Source: Algoriphagus ratkowskyi
Lineage (GTDB): Bacteria; Bacteroidota; Bacteroidia; Cytophagales; Cyclobacteriaceae
Direction: 5' to 3'
Assembly: GCF_002150505.1 (NCBI RefSeq)
Contig: NZ_MSSV01000018.1
Span: 1 to 64,000, forward strand
DNA length: 64,000 nt
The position numbers and the translations under genes are program-made. Numbering within the stretch: position 1 is the stretch's first letter; every line of letters begins with the position of its first letter. A model generated the notes under the pieces. The model was not told where the DNA came from. It worked only from the letters and a program-made list of their open reading frames with translations, and ran no database searches. Positions 7,813 to 17,127 of this stretch are shown in pieces.

Positions 7813-9196
7813 AGCTGACTTGGGGTTTGTTAGGGAAAAGCAAGCTTCCAGCCATCATCGCAATGGCACTTGCAAGCAATCCGTAAATGTGAGAAGATAT
7901 TTCTGGTTCCAAATTATCCACAACCAGGTAGGTAAGCATACCGATTGTCATGGAAAGGATTGCACCAACTTTGGAAGATTTTTTCCAGTAAAGTCCCGTG
8001 GTGAGTGGGACGAAAAGTGAAACGAGTAATAGGATAGATGCTCCAGCCACCAGCTCGTAAATATTGGAATCTTGAAGAGCCATGGATACGGAGATCAGTG
8101 CTACACCAAGTACACTGAATCGTAAGATCCACAGAAGATGTTTATCAGTAAGTTTTTCTTTAAGAAGAGGCTTGATTAAGTTTCCCGAGATCAATGCTGC
8201 CGGAGCCAATACCCCTGAACTAGCCGTACTCATAATCGCAGAAATCAATGCTCCGAAAAAGATGATTTGTACTGGTAAGCCTCCATGTGCCAAAACCTTA
8301 GATGGCAACAGCATTTGTTGGTTTTCCAGGTAGAGTTCTGGGTACAGGACTTTTGCGCCAAGCGCAATAAAAAGGGGGAGAAGGCCAAAAGTCAGGTAAA
8401 ATCCTCCAGCTAGATAAGTGGACTGTACTGCGACTTTTTCGGATTTGGATGACATCACGCGCTGGTAAATGTCCTGGCTTGGAATACTTCCCAACCCGAG
8501 GATAATCCATGCTCCGAAGTAGTTTATCCAGGAATTGAAGCCCGGGTCTGGGAAGAATTGGAAGCTTTCCGCAGGAGCAGATTCCAAAATAACGTCGATT
8601 CCTCCAGCCTCCTTTGTCACTAGCACTGCTACGACGATCAGTCCAAGAACAATCATGATAGTTTGTAGAAAATCTGTAATCGAAATCGCCCACATTCCAC
8701 CAAGGAAAGTGTAAATCACAACTATTCCAGCAGAAACCAAAATTCCCTCCGTAATACTCAAACTGGTAACTGTACCGAAGATTAGACTGAGCGCGACCAG
8801 CTGAGCAGCAACATAGCCAAAGAAAACCGGAACCATAAACACGGTGGAAAGAAATTCAACCTGATTGCCATAGATTTTTTTGAATACGTCTCCGATGGTC
8901 AGTACGCCCATACGGTACATGGGGCGGAGGTAAAACATGCCAAAAAGTATCAAGCAAAGTGCTCCGCCGAAAGGGTCTTCGATTACTCCCTGAAGACCTT
9001 CTTCTAGATAAACTGAAGATGCACCGAAAATAGTCTCTGATCCAAACCAAGTAGCAAATAAGGCGGATGCGGAAAGAAATAAAGGGAGCGAACGACCTGC
9101 TAATACAAAGTCATTCGATCCCTTTACGAATTTTGAAGCCCAAGCTCCGATGGCGATAGTAATCGCTAAGTATAGTATGATCGCAGTTAGTAGCAA
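7799..9196 (-). CDS. Sodium:solute symporter family transporter
   Basis: 465 residues, with roughly 12-13 hydrophobic helices from the first residue. SSS-family features are AGRSL (33-37), the Na-site region ALFATWFGSETIFGASS (45-61) and GGMWAISITDFLQ (166-178). It should couple Na+ entry to uptake of a small organic solute; the closest subgroups transport proline, choline or pantothenate, but the substrate cannot be assigned. It is the middle gene of a minus-strand operon: 10 bp after the ABC-F gene and overlapping the RlmI-like gene by 14 bp. The pairing with two ribosome-related genes may simply be an old operon. Confidence 0.88.
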   Translation of the reverse strand: MLLTAIILYLAITIAIGAWASKFVKGSNDFVLAGRSLPLFLSASALFATWFGSETIFGASSVYLEEGLQGVIEDPFGGALCLILFGMFYLRPMYRMGVLTIGDVFKKIYGNQVEFLSTVFMVPVFFGYVAAQLVALSLIFGTVTSLSITEGILVSAGIVVIYTFLGGMWAISITDFLQTIMIVLGLIVVAVLVTKEAGGIDVILESAPAESFQFFPDPGFNSWINYFGAWIILGLGSIPSQDIYQRVMSSKSEKVAVQSTYLAGGFYLTFGLLPLFIALGAKVLYPELYLENQQMLLPSKVLAHGGLPVQIIFFGALISAIMSTASSGVLAPAALISGNLIKPLLKEKLTDKHLLWILRFSVLGVALISVSMALQDSNIYELVAGASILLLVSLFVPLTTGLYWKKSSKVGAILSMTIGMLTYLVVDNLEPEISSHIYGLLASAIAMMAGSLLFPNKPQVSYELS

Positions 9197-9206
9197 CGAT
9201 TAGATG

Positions 9207-10826
9207 TTATGACTTCGCATACATCTTCTCTCTGAGCTCTTTAATTTCTGCACTTTCCAAATAGGCTTCGTAAGGCATCCTTCTGTCTATCGTTCCGTTT
9301 GGAGTGAATTCCACAATTCTATTTGCAGATGACTGAACAAATGCGTGATCATATGAAGACATCAAGACCGTTCCTGTGAATTCGATGATTGCATTGTTGA
9401 AGGCTGTGATCGATTCTAGGTCCAAGTGGTTGGTTGGTTCGTCCATTACCAAAAGATTTGGATTCTGAAGCATCATTTTGGACACCATACAACGAACTTT
9501 TTCACCGCCAGAAAGTACTGAGCATTTCTTCAGGGATTCCTCACCGGTGAAGAGCATTCTTCCTAAGAATGTTCTCACGTAAGCTTCTTCTTGGTTTCCT
9601 GAAAATTGTCTTAGCCAATCAATCAGAGAAATATCTGTTTTGAAGTATTGCGAGTTGTCATTTGGTAAATAGGCCTTGTTGATCGTTACTCCCCACTTGA
9701 TACTTCCTTTGGAAGCTGGAATTTCCTCCATGATTGTTTGGAAGAATTTATTAACTGCCTGTTTGGTCTTCGAGATAAAAGCAATCTTGTCGCCTTTGTC
9801 TACCATCAGATTGACATCTGTGAAGTAAGTCACTCCATCAGCTTTCAACTCTAGGTTCTCAGTCATGAAAATTTGATCACCGGCTTCTCTTTCAGGTTTG
9901 AAAATTATGCCAGGATATTTTCTCATCGAAGGCTCAATCTCATCGATGTTCAGCTTTTCGATCATCTTCTTTCGTGCCGTGGCTTGCTTAGATTTGGCGA
10001 CGTTGGCAGAGAATCTATCGATAAATGCCTGCAATTCTTTTCTCTTATCTTCAGACTTCTTGTTGGAATCCGAACGCTGCTTTAATGCAAGCTGGGAAGA
10101 TTCGTACCAGAAGGTGTAGTTACCAGAGTATATTTTGATTTTCCCGAAGTCGATATCCACAATATGCGTAGATACTGAATCTAGGAAGTGTCTATCGTGA
10201 GAAACGACAATCACTAAGTTTTTGAAATCAAGTAAGAAGTTTTCCAACCACTCAATAGTAGCTGCATCCAAATCATTGGTAGGCTCATCGAGGATCAAAA
10301 TGTCAGGATTTCCAAAAAGTGCCTGTGCTAGCAATACGCGGACTTTCTGATTACCAGCCAAGTCTTTCATTTGCATGTAGTGTAGGTCTTCGGTAATTCC
10401 CAGACCTGAAAGCAACGCAGCTGCATCAGACTCAGCATTCCAGCCATCTATTTCCGCAAAGTCAGCTTCCAGCTGAGAAGCACGCAATCCGTCTTCTTCT
10501 GTGAAATCTTCCTTCATGTATATGGCGTCTTTTTCCTCCATGATACCATATAAGATTTTGTGTCCCATCAGCACCGTTTTCAGCACTTCTATTTCATCAA
10601 AACCAAAGTGATTTTGGCTCAAAACAGCCATACGTTGTCCAGGAGTGATGCTGATAGCACCACTCGTGCTATCCATCTCACCTGCGAGGATTTTCAAAAA
10701 AGTTGACTTTCCAGCGCCATTAGCCCCGATCACACCATAGCAATTACCAGGGTTGAACTTTAGGGATACTTCGTCGAAAAGTGTCCGTTTGCCAAATTTG
10801 AGCGATAAATTATCTACTGATACCAT
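9207..10826 (-). CDS. ABC-F family ATP-binding protein (YbiT-like)
   Basis: 539 residues, two ABC cassettes joined by a lysine-rich linker (about 245-300) and no membrane domain, as in ABC-F translation factors that act at the ribosomal E site. Cassette 1 has Walker A GANGAGKST (34-42), an unusual signature LAGNQ (156-160) and LILDEPTNDLD (177-187). Cassette 2 keeps LSGGEK (438-443) and MDEPTNHLD (461-469), but its Walker A position (about 351-362, ISKTKQAVNKFF) has lost the glycines of GxxGxGKS/T. Degenerate cassette-2 P-loops are, to my recollection, usual in the Bacteroidota YbiT-like branch. First gene of an operon with the symporter and methyltransferase; TATCTTTG box 26 bp upstream of the start. 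Confidence 0.9.
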   Translation of the reverse strand: MVSVDNLSLKFGKRTLFDEVSLKFNPGNCYGVIGANGAGKSTFLKILAGEMDSTSGAISITPGQRMAVLSQNHFGFDEIEVLKTVLMGHKILYGIMEEKDAIYMKEDFTEEDGLRASQLEADFAEIDGWNAESDAAALLSGLGITEDLHYMQMKDLAGNQKVRVLLAQALFGNPDILILDEPTNDLDAATIEWLENFLLDFKNLVIVVSHDRHFLDSVSTHIVDIDFGKIKIYSGNYTFWYESSQLALKQRSDSNKKSEDKRKELQAFIDRFSANVAKSKQATARKKMIEKLNIDEIEPSMRKYPGIIFKPEREAGDQIFMTENLELKADGVTYFTDVNLMVDKGDKIAFISKTKQAVNKFFQTIMEEIPASKGSIKWGVTINKAYLPNDNSQYFKTDISLIDWLRQFSGNQEEAYVRTFLGRMLFTGEESLKKCSVLSGGEKVRCMVSKMMLQNPNLLVMDEPTNHLDLESITAFNNAIIEFTGTVLMSSYDHAFVQSSANRIVEFTPNGTIDRRMPYEAYLESAEIKELREKMYAKS

Positions 10827-10851
10827 TCTATTTTTGTTCTTTTTTGAGGCG

Positions 10852-10859
10852 CAAAGATA
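10852..10859 (-). promoter_or_regulatory. Candidate -7 box TATCTTTG for the ABC-F operon
   Basis: On the minus strand this reads TATCTTTG, an exact match to TAnnTTTG, 25 bp upstream of the ATG at 10826. No strong -33 element was seen. Confidence 0.5.
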
Positions 10860-10988
10860 GGGATTATATATTTGAAGACTGAGGGAATCAGAAGCTTTTG
10901 AAGAGGTGAGAATTGCCTTTTTGTTAGATGGGGCGCTTTATTTTAATCAGTTCCTTATATTGAGTTCTTATTGCGTATTAAATTCTAA

Positions 10989-13900
10989 ATGAAGAGACTT
11001 TATCCTGTAATTTATTTGGTGCTTGTACTGCAATTTTTTGCACTTACTACTTATGGGCAAATATCTACGACGGGTAAAGAATTTTGGGTGGGATTTATGG
11101 ATAACAACAGAATTCTACCAGGAGCGCCAGACCGGGCAATTTTGCAAATTGTAGCTGTTGAGGATGCTGCTTTTACGATAGAGTACCTTGGGCAGATTAG
11201 AAGTGAATCGCTAGTAAAAGGGGAGAGATTTACATTGACAGTCGATTCTCAAGGCACCGATTTGCATCATAGATTTTCTGGGACGGTTGAAAATAAAGGA
11301 GTTTACATTAGTTCCTCTGGAAAACTGGCAGTTTATGCTTTTAATGAGCGAATTCGAAGTGCCGATGGTACTGTGGTGTTGCCAGTGGGGGCTTTAGGGA
11401 AAGATTACCTGATTACCTCTCATTTCGAAAAACTCACACATCCAGTTACATACGATGGAAATGTGGATAATGAAAGTAGTTTATTGGTGATAGCTACAGA
11501 GGATGATACCCAAATAGAAATCACTAAAAGCAACGGGGCACCGCCTTTTTCCATAAGATTGAACAGAGGCCAAAGCTATCAGATCAAGGAGCGTTATGAC
11601 TTAACTGGATCTAGGGTGCGCGTGATTGGTGATGATGCTAATTCCTGTAAAAAGATCGCTGTCTTTGGAGGCAATAAATGGTCTTCTGTGGGGGATTGTG
11701 GAGGTGCAAATGACAATCTCTTTCAGCAGGCATACCCAGTTACTACTTGGGGGAAATCATTTATTCATGTTGCTTTGGAAGGAAGAACATCAGGAGAACT
11801 GGTGAAAGTTTTGGCTTCTGAAGACAATACGGAAGTATTTGTAAATGGAGCTTCTAGAGGGACAATCAACAGCACTAAATTTTTGACCTTTAATTTTAAT
11901 GTCAATCAAACGGTATCTATCACTACCTCTAAGCCTTCCTCAGTGACAGTTTTTTCGAAAAGTCAAGAATGCAATCAAATCGGTGATCCAAAATTTGAGC
12001 AAGGTGATCCATTTATGATAAGCTATAGTCCAAATGAGCAATTGCTCAAGGAAGTTGATTTTTTGGCGCTCTGGTTGACCTCAATAGAAGTGAATTATGT
12101 GAATATTATAGTTCCTGCTGGTGCCCAATCCAACACCGTTCTTGATGGAGAAAATATAGGTTCTTTATTTACTCAAGTACCGGGAAACCCTGCCTTTTAT
12201 TATGCTCGCTTAAGTATTTCCAAAGGTGTGCATCGGTTGACAAATCCAGAGGGATTTATAGCTTATGTGTATGGTTTCGGATTTTTAGAATCCTATGGGT
12301 ATGTGGTGGGTGCAGCACTTGATAATTTAAACTTTGAAATCAAATCTGAATATGATTTTGAGGTAGATGGAGACCGCATCGCCTGCCTCGACCATGAAGG
12401 GACTTGGAGTATAACTCCTGAAAGTGATGCCTTCACCTATTTTACTTGGGATTTTGGAGATGGCTCTGTTCTTCAAGAAGGTAAAGAAGTGAAGCATACA
12501 TTTGAAAAACCAGGCATTTATGAAATCACAGTTACAGCTTCGCTTAGTGCTAACACCTGCGATCAGCAAGAAGATGAAACTTTCCAAGTAGAAGTATTGG
12601 AGTCTAAAGCCGAGATCATTGGAGAAAAGTCTGTCTGTCCAGATGTGGAGGAATTAATATATAAACTTGGAGCTCTACAGCATATTAAGTCAGTCATTTT
12701 TGAAGTGGAGGGAGGAACTATTGTGCAAGATTATGGAGACTCGGTTTTGGTAAAGTGGGGTGCGGCAAATCCAAATGCGAAAATCATTGCAAAGCTTTTA
12801 AGTACCAATGGATGTTTAGTTGAGCCACTTGTCCTTGACGTGGTAATCAATCAAATATTGGATGCTGGGGATCCAATCGGGAATCTTGATGTCTGTTTTG
12901 ATCCACTTACTACTCATTTTTATTCTGTCCCAAACGTTTCATATGTGCGAGGATATGAATGGGAGGTGACTGATGGGTTGATTATTTCCGGAAAGGACCA
13001 ACCAACTGTGGAAATAAGCTGGAATTCACCAAATGTGACTGGTACAGTAAGCTATAAGACCTACAGCTTGGTGGATCAATCCTGCGAGGGAACATCCTCT
13101 GCCTTGGAGGTTAATGTATCAGATGAATTTCTAGTGAGCGTTAAGCACCTGGGACATGACAAATGCTTTGGAGAAAACACTGGTAAAATAGATTTGGATA
13201 TTAAAGGAGGAGTTGGTCCACTTAAGTTTATATGGTCACATGATTCAGGGCTGAATTCCGCAACGGCAGAAGGTTTGCCAGTAGGAACTTATTCGGTGAC
13301 TGTGATCGATCAGTTGGGATGTGAGCGAGTGATAGAAAATCTTCAAATCACAGAGCCTTCTCGGTTGGCGCTTACTTCAATGAGTGTGGCTGGAGTAAGT
13401 TGTTTTGGGAAAAACGATGGCGTCTTGAATTTGGGGATCACTGGTGGATCCCCACCTTATCGTATTGAAATTGATGGGGAAAAAGTGTTCTCTAGTCAGT
13501 TGAATCTGTATGAAGTTCCTCAAGGAAATTACGATGTGATTGTTGTCGATCAAAATGGTTGTTCGATTCCACTTAGTTTTGAAATCACCAGTCCGGTGGC
13601 ATTAGAAGTAGATGTAAGATTAGTTAAGCCTGCCTGTCCTGGCGGTAGCAATGGAGAATTATTTGCATTTCCTGGAGGAGGCAAAGCGCCCTATGTTTAT
13701 TATTGGGAGTCGGAGAACGTGAATTCCAATACTATTATTGGTCTTGCTAAAGGAGCTTATACTATTTCCGTCTTGGATGCTTCAGGCTGTGTAAGCTTAG
13801 GAACTGGCCTAGTAACGGAAACAGCGCCTGATGTGCGAATGCCTACAGGTTACAATCCACTTAGAGATGGTGGCGTATTTCAGGGAGTATCCAATTGTGA

Positions 13901-14093
13901 ACTCAATTTTTCTCTTTGGGTTTTTAATCGTTGGGGACAATTAATTTACAATGGAACTGAGGGATGGGACGGTTTGGTGAATGGGGGAGAGGCTCCCCAA
14001 GGGACTTATACATTTCTAATGCAGTATAGTTTTCCTTTAGAAGGGGAAATGCAGACGGTTGATAAGCGGGGAAATTTTGTTATGATTAGGTAG
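10989..14093 (+). CDS. Secreted IgGFc-binding-like / PKD / SprB-repeat protein with T9SS type B sorting domain
   Basis: 1,034 residues with a signal peptide (1-23, ending TYG-Q). The N-terminal half, starting STTGKEFWVGFMDN, resembles the IgGFc-binding beta domain found in Bacteroidota surface proteins. A PKD domain with WDFGDGS lies near 487. Three SprB-like repeats begin with C-[FP]-G-x-[ND] motifs at about 725 (KCFGENTGKI), 804 (SCFGKNDGVL) and 881 (ACPGGSNGEL). The last about 80 residues, with LWVFNRWGQLIYNG, W-D-G and QGTYTF, are the gliding-motility-associated C-terminal (T9SS type B) signal. The protein is therefore exported by T9SS to the cell surface or medium, probably as an adhesin. 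It stands alone between divergent and co-directional genes. Confidence 0.88.
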   Translation: MKRLYPVIYLVLVLQFFALTTYGQISTTGKEFWVGFMDNNRILPGAPDRAILQIVAVEDAAFTIEYLGQIRSESLVKGERFTLTVDSQGTDLHHRFSGTVENKGVYISSSGKLAVYAFNERIRSADGTVVLPVGALGKDYLITSHFEKLTHPVTYDGNVDNESSLLVIATEDDTQIEITKSNGAPPFSIRLNRGQSYQIKERYDLTGSRVRVIGDDANSCKKIAVFGGNKWSSVGDCGGANDNLFQQAYPVTTWGKSFIHVALEGRTSGELVKVLASEDNTEVFVNGASRGTINSTKFLTFNFNVNQTVSITTSKPSSVTVFSKSQECNQIGDPKFEQGDPFMISYSPNEQLLKEVDFLALWLTSIEVNYVNIIVPAGAQSNTVLDGENIGSLFTQVPGNPAFYYARLSISKGVHRLTNPEGFIAYVYGFGFLESYGYVVGAALDNLNFEIKSEYDFEVDGDRIACLDHEGTWSITPESDAFTYFTWDFGDGSVLQEGKEVKHTFEKPGIYEITVTASLSANTCDQQEDETFQVEVLESKAEIIGEKSVCPDVEELIYKLGALQHIKSVIFEVEGGTIVQDYGDSVLVKWGAANPNAKIIAKLLSTNGCLVEPLVLDVVINQILDAGDPIGNLDVCFDPLTTHFYSVPNVSYVRGYEWEVTDGLIISGKDQPTVEISWNSPNVTGTVSYKTYSLVDQSCEGTSSALEVNVSDEFLVSVKHLGHDKCFGENTGKIDLDIKGGVGPLKFIWSHDSGLNSATAEGLPVGTYSVTVIDQLGCERVIENLQITEPSRLALTSMSVAGVSCFGKNDGVLNLGITGGSPPYRIEIDGEKVFSSQLNLYEVPQGNYDVIVVDQNGCSIPLSFEITSPVALEVDVRLVKPACPGGSNGELFAFPGGGKAPYVYYWESENVNSNTIIGLAKGAYTISVLDASGCVSLGTGLVTETAPDVRMPTGYNPLRDGGVFQGVSNCELNFSLWVFNRWGQLIYNGTEGWDGLVNGGEAPQGTYTFLMQYSFPLEGEMQTVDKRGNFVMIR

Positions 14094-14253
14094 CTTGAAT
14101 TAGTTGTATTCTAACGATGTTTTTTTGCCTTATTTGGCCTTAGATTTCCTTTTTTGTTGCGAATTTGTCGCTTTTTATACTAACTCTTCTCCTAAAATAA
14201 ATCAATAATCGATGCATTTGGATAGTTTTGTCCAAGCAAACTTTTATACTGGA

Positions 14254-15261
14254 ATGAAAAAGATTTTAATCACTGGAGGTGCCGGATACATAGGTTCTCA
14301 TACTGCTGTTGAATTGGTGAAGTCAGGTTTTGAACCCATCATCATTGATGATTTGTCTAACTCCGATGTCAAGGTGTTAGATAGATTGGAAGAAATTATT
14401 GGTAAAAGACTTACTTTTTATAAGGGAGATTGTAGTGATCGAAACTTATTGGAGCAAATTGCAGAGGAGCATGAACTCGCTGGAGTGATTCATTTTGCAG
14501 CGTTCAAGGCGGTCGGAGAAAGTACAATGCAACCGCTGAAATATTATCAAAACAACTTAGGTTCTTTGCTGACAATCTTAGATTTTATGAAAGCCAAGCA
14601 AATCAAAGATTTGGTTTTTTCATCTTCCTGTACGGTTTATGGTCAGCCAGATGTTTTGCCTGTGACAGAAGCTACGCCTAGACAGGATGCAGAAAGTCCC
14701 TATGGCAATACGAAGAAGATCTGCGAAGATATTTTAATGGATTTTGTAAAAAGCCAAGCTGGTATCCGTGTGATTTCCTTACGTTATTTCAATCCCGTAG
14801 GAGCACATCCAAGTGCAAAAATAGGTGAGCTGCCAAAAGGTACTCCCGCTAATTTGGTTCCTTTCGTCACCCAAACTGCTGCTGGAATTCGTGAGAAACT
14901 CACAGTTTTTGGTGATGACTACGATACAGCAGACGGCTCATGCGTGCGTGATTTCATCCATGTGATGGATTTGGCAGATGCTCATGTAAAAGCTCTGGCG
15001 TATTTAGGAGAGCAGCAAGATTATTTCTATGATGTCTTTAATGTGGGAACAGGCAATGGAAACACAGTTTTAGAGGTAATTAGGACATTTGAAAATGTGA
15101 ATGGTGTGAAAGTGAATTTTGAAATCGGTCCAAAAAGGGCAGGTGACATAGTGAAGATCTGGGCTGATACTGCCAAAATCAATTCTATCCTTAATTGGCA
15201 TCCAAGTTATTCGCTCGAAGATTCATTGAGAGATAGTTGGAACTGGCAAAAAACACTTTAG
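14254..15261 (+). CDS. galE: UDP-glucose 4-epimerase
   Basis: 335 residues from the ATG at 14254, chosen because MKKILITGGAGYIGSH is the normal GalE N-terminus; an in-frame ATG at 14212 would add 14 unrelated residues. NAD-binding GGAGYIG is at 8-14, the catalytic-type Ser in SSSCTVYG (123-130) and Tyr150-xxx-Lys154 in YGNTK. It interconverts UDP-glucose and UDP-galactose in the cytoplasm, feeding both galactose use and surface glycan synthesis. A strong terminator follows. It is not adjacent to other Leloir genes. Confidence 0.94.
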   Translation: MKKILITGGAGYIGSHTAVELVKSGFEPIIIDDLSNSDVKVLDRLEEIIGKRLTFYKGDCSDRNLLEQIAEEHELAGVIHFAAFKAVGESTMQPLKYYQNNLGSLLTILDFMKAKQIKDLVFSSSCTVYGQPDVLPVTEATPRQDAESPYGNTKKICEDILMDFVKSQAGIRVISLRYFNPVGAHPSAKIGELPKGTPANLVPFVTQTAAGIREKLTVFGDDYDTADGSCVRDFIHVMDLADAHVKALAYLGEQQDYFYDVFNVGTGNGNTVLEVIRTFENVNGVKVNFEIGPKRAGDIVKIWADTAKINSILNWHPSYSLEDSLRDSWNWQKTL

Positions 15262-15332
15262 TCTGACTGTAGTTTAATGTAAGTATCAAAGCTCGATTAG
15301 GAGCTGTGTCCTTGATAAATAAAGCACAAAAA

Positions 15333-15371
15333 AAAAGAGGCTATCCCAAAAATAGGGATAGCCTCTTTTTT
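15333..15371. terminator. Bidirectional terminator between galE and the carboxylesterase
   Basis: AAAAGAGGCTATCCC (15333-15347) pairs perfectly with GGGATAGCCTCTTTT from 15355 around a 7-nt loop. A-runs on the left and T-runs on the right give U-tracts in both directions. It serves the convergent genes on both sides. Confidence 0.93.
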
Positions 15372-15392
15372 TACTGACTATGGGGCCCGTAC

Positions 15393-17036
15393 TTATTTTA
15401 TGTTTCCATAAGATCTGTCGTGAAAATGGTAACGAACGTCGTCTGTTGCTTTCACAAGTTTGCTTTCAGTATCGATCACCATCACCGGCGGCGCAGAATC
15501 CGTACCCTTCATTGCGTTCCATTCTGGTTGCTCATCGCCATTAGGATTGCCCGTTTTGATGAAATTTGCAAAGTAATTCATAAAGGTTTTAGAGACTTTG
15601 TAGTCATCAGCAGTCCAAGCAAAGACATCTACTAAGGGTAGATTGCCCATAGCATATTCTATTTCACAAGCATGTGGTGCACCGATTGCTTCAGGAGCTT
15701 TTGGTCCATCTTTGATAGTGCCACCAGCAAGGCCAGCAGTTAAACTGGCATCCTTCATGGGTGGACGAAGCTTGCTATATAAATATCTGTATACAGGCTG
15801 ATCAGAGTTTTTAGCATGTAGATCCAACCACTTCCAAGTCGAGTAAACTATAAATCTGTCAGCTGCCAAGTCTGTTGCTGATCTCTCCACTTCTTTCGCA
15901 TCAGCATGAGGATGCAGGCTCAATACTTCCTCATAATCTTTAGGATATGTTTCTTTTACTTTTGCAATGAAAGCTTCCGAAGTGTAGGGCTGCCCTTGCA
16001 TAAATGCCGCACCTGGGATCTCTGCCGAATTCCATCCGGCTAACAAAGGAACCATAGCCTGTTCCTTAGCTTCGAATATCTCTGGAAGAGTTTTTGGGAG
16101 GAAATATCCATCTAATACAACAGGAAATCCAAAGCGCTTGGACTCATTGTAGATGTCATAGACGTCTTTGGTTGAAAGTGCTCTGAGCTCTTTTATGCTT
16201 TTGAACCCTGCTTTTGTTGCGAAGTCAACTCCAATCTTTTCTGCTTCAGCTAGGGGAGTTGGTGCCAAAGTTGGGTTTATGCCCGCGCCACTTTCGCCAA
16301 TAGCTCCAGCTATTAAACCTTTCGCAAGAGGAGATGCCATCTGATAACTTACGGAGATAGAACCAGCAGATTCACCTGCAATGGTTACTTTCTTAGGATC
16401 TCCTCCGAAAGCAGAAATATTTTCCTTCACCCATTGTAAGGATGCTAGTTGATCCATCAATCCATAATTTCCCGAAGCTTTGTAAGGAGATTCGGCACTG
16501 AGGTCGGGATGCGCAAGAAAACCAAAAACAGCTAATCTGTAATTTACCGTGACTACCACTATCCCTTTTTGAGCCATGGCTTCTCCATTGTACCGCGGTT
16601 CGGAGCCATCGCCCGCCACAAAACCTCCACCATAGAAATAAACTAATACGGGAAGATCTTTCGTGTTTCGATCTGCGGGAGTCCATACATTTAGGTACAG
16701 GCAATCCTCACTTATGCCATCAGATTTGAAATCCATATCGCCAAAAACCGGCGCCTGAATAGCTCTTGGGCCAAATCTTTTAGTTTCTTTAATTCCAGAC
16801 CAATTGTCTAAAGACTGTGGAGCTTTCCAGCGAAGTTCACCTACTGGAGGCTTCGCAAACGGGATTCCGAAGAACTTTTGAATTCCAGTCTTGGTGTCAT
16901 AAGATCCGGAAATCATCCCATTATTAATTTTGGTGTGCACTTCCAATGAATTGATGGTTTGGGAAAAAGCCGTGGAGACAATTCCAACTAAAAGTGCCAA
17001 AGTGAGAATCCGGAAAGATCTTAAGGTAGGTTTCAT
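15393..17036 (-). CDS. Secreted type-B carboxylesterase/lipase
   Basis: 547 residues with a signal peptide (about 1-25, ending TAFS-Q). It is an alpha/beta-hydrolase of the carboxylesterase type B family. The oxyanion segment is YGGGF at 135-139, the nucleophile elbow GESAGS at 221-226 (Ser223), the acid is probably Glu339 in WNSAE and the base His455 in GAPHACE. EDCLYLNVW at 110-118 is the family's second signature. It hydrolyses carboxylic ester bonds in the periplasm or outside; the natural substrate is unknown. It is divergent from a Nudix-type regulator with only 91 bp between starts, which suggests that regulator as a controller. Confidence 0.9.
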   Translation of the reverse strand: MKPTLRSFRILTLALLVGIVSTAFSQTINSLEVHTKINNGMISGSYDTKTGIQKFFGIPFAKPPVGELRWKAPQSLDNWSGIKETKRFGPRAIQAPVFGDMDFKSDGISEDCLYLNVWTPADRNTKDLPVLVYFYGGGFVAGDGSEPRYNGEAMAQKGIVVVTVNYRLAVFGFLAHPDLSAESPYKASGNYGLMDQLASLQWVKENISAFGGDPKKVTIAGESAGSISVSYQMASPLAKGLIAGAIGESGAGINPTLAPTPLAEAEKIGVDFATKAGFKSIKELRALSTKDVYDIYNESKRFGFPVVLDGYFLPKTLPEIFEAKEQAMVPLLAGWNSAEIPGAAFMQGQPYTSEAFIAKVKETYPKDYEEVLSLHPHADAKEVERSATDLAADRFIVYSTWKWLDLHAKNSDQPVYRYLYSKLRPPMKDASLTAGLAGGTIKDGPKAPEAIGAPHACEIEYAMGNLPLVDVFAWTADDYKVSKTFMNYFANFIKTGNPNGDEQPEWNAMKGTDSAPPVMVIDTESKLVKATDDVRYHFHDRSYGNIK

Positions 17037-17127
17037 AGGGCTGTATTTAATGTTTCTTTGAGAAACAATAGTAATTGCTTATTTTCGGAAATCCTATTTC
17101 TTAAACTAGTATTCGATAGTTTTGTAC

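Noticed and set aside
14212-14253. In-frame ATG 14 codons before the galE start
   Set aside because: The added residues are not part of GalE and the canonical nucleotide-binding start follows at 14254.
17117-17124. TAGTTTTG as a -7 promoter box for the Nudix regulator
   Set aside because: It matches TAnnTTTG, but it is only 4 bp from the chosen ATG at 17128, so the transcript would begin inside the gene.
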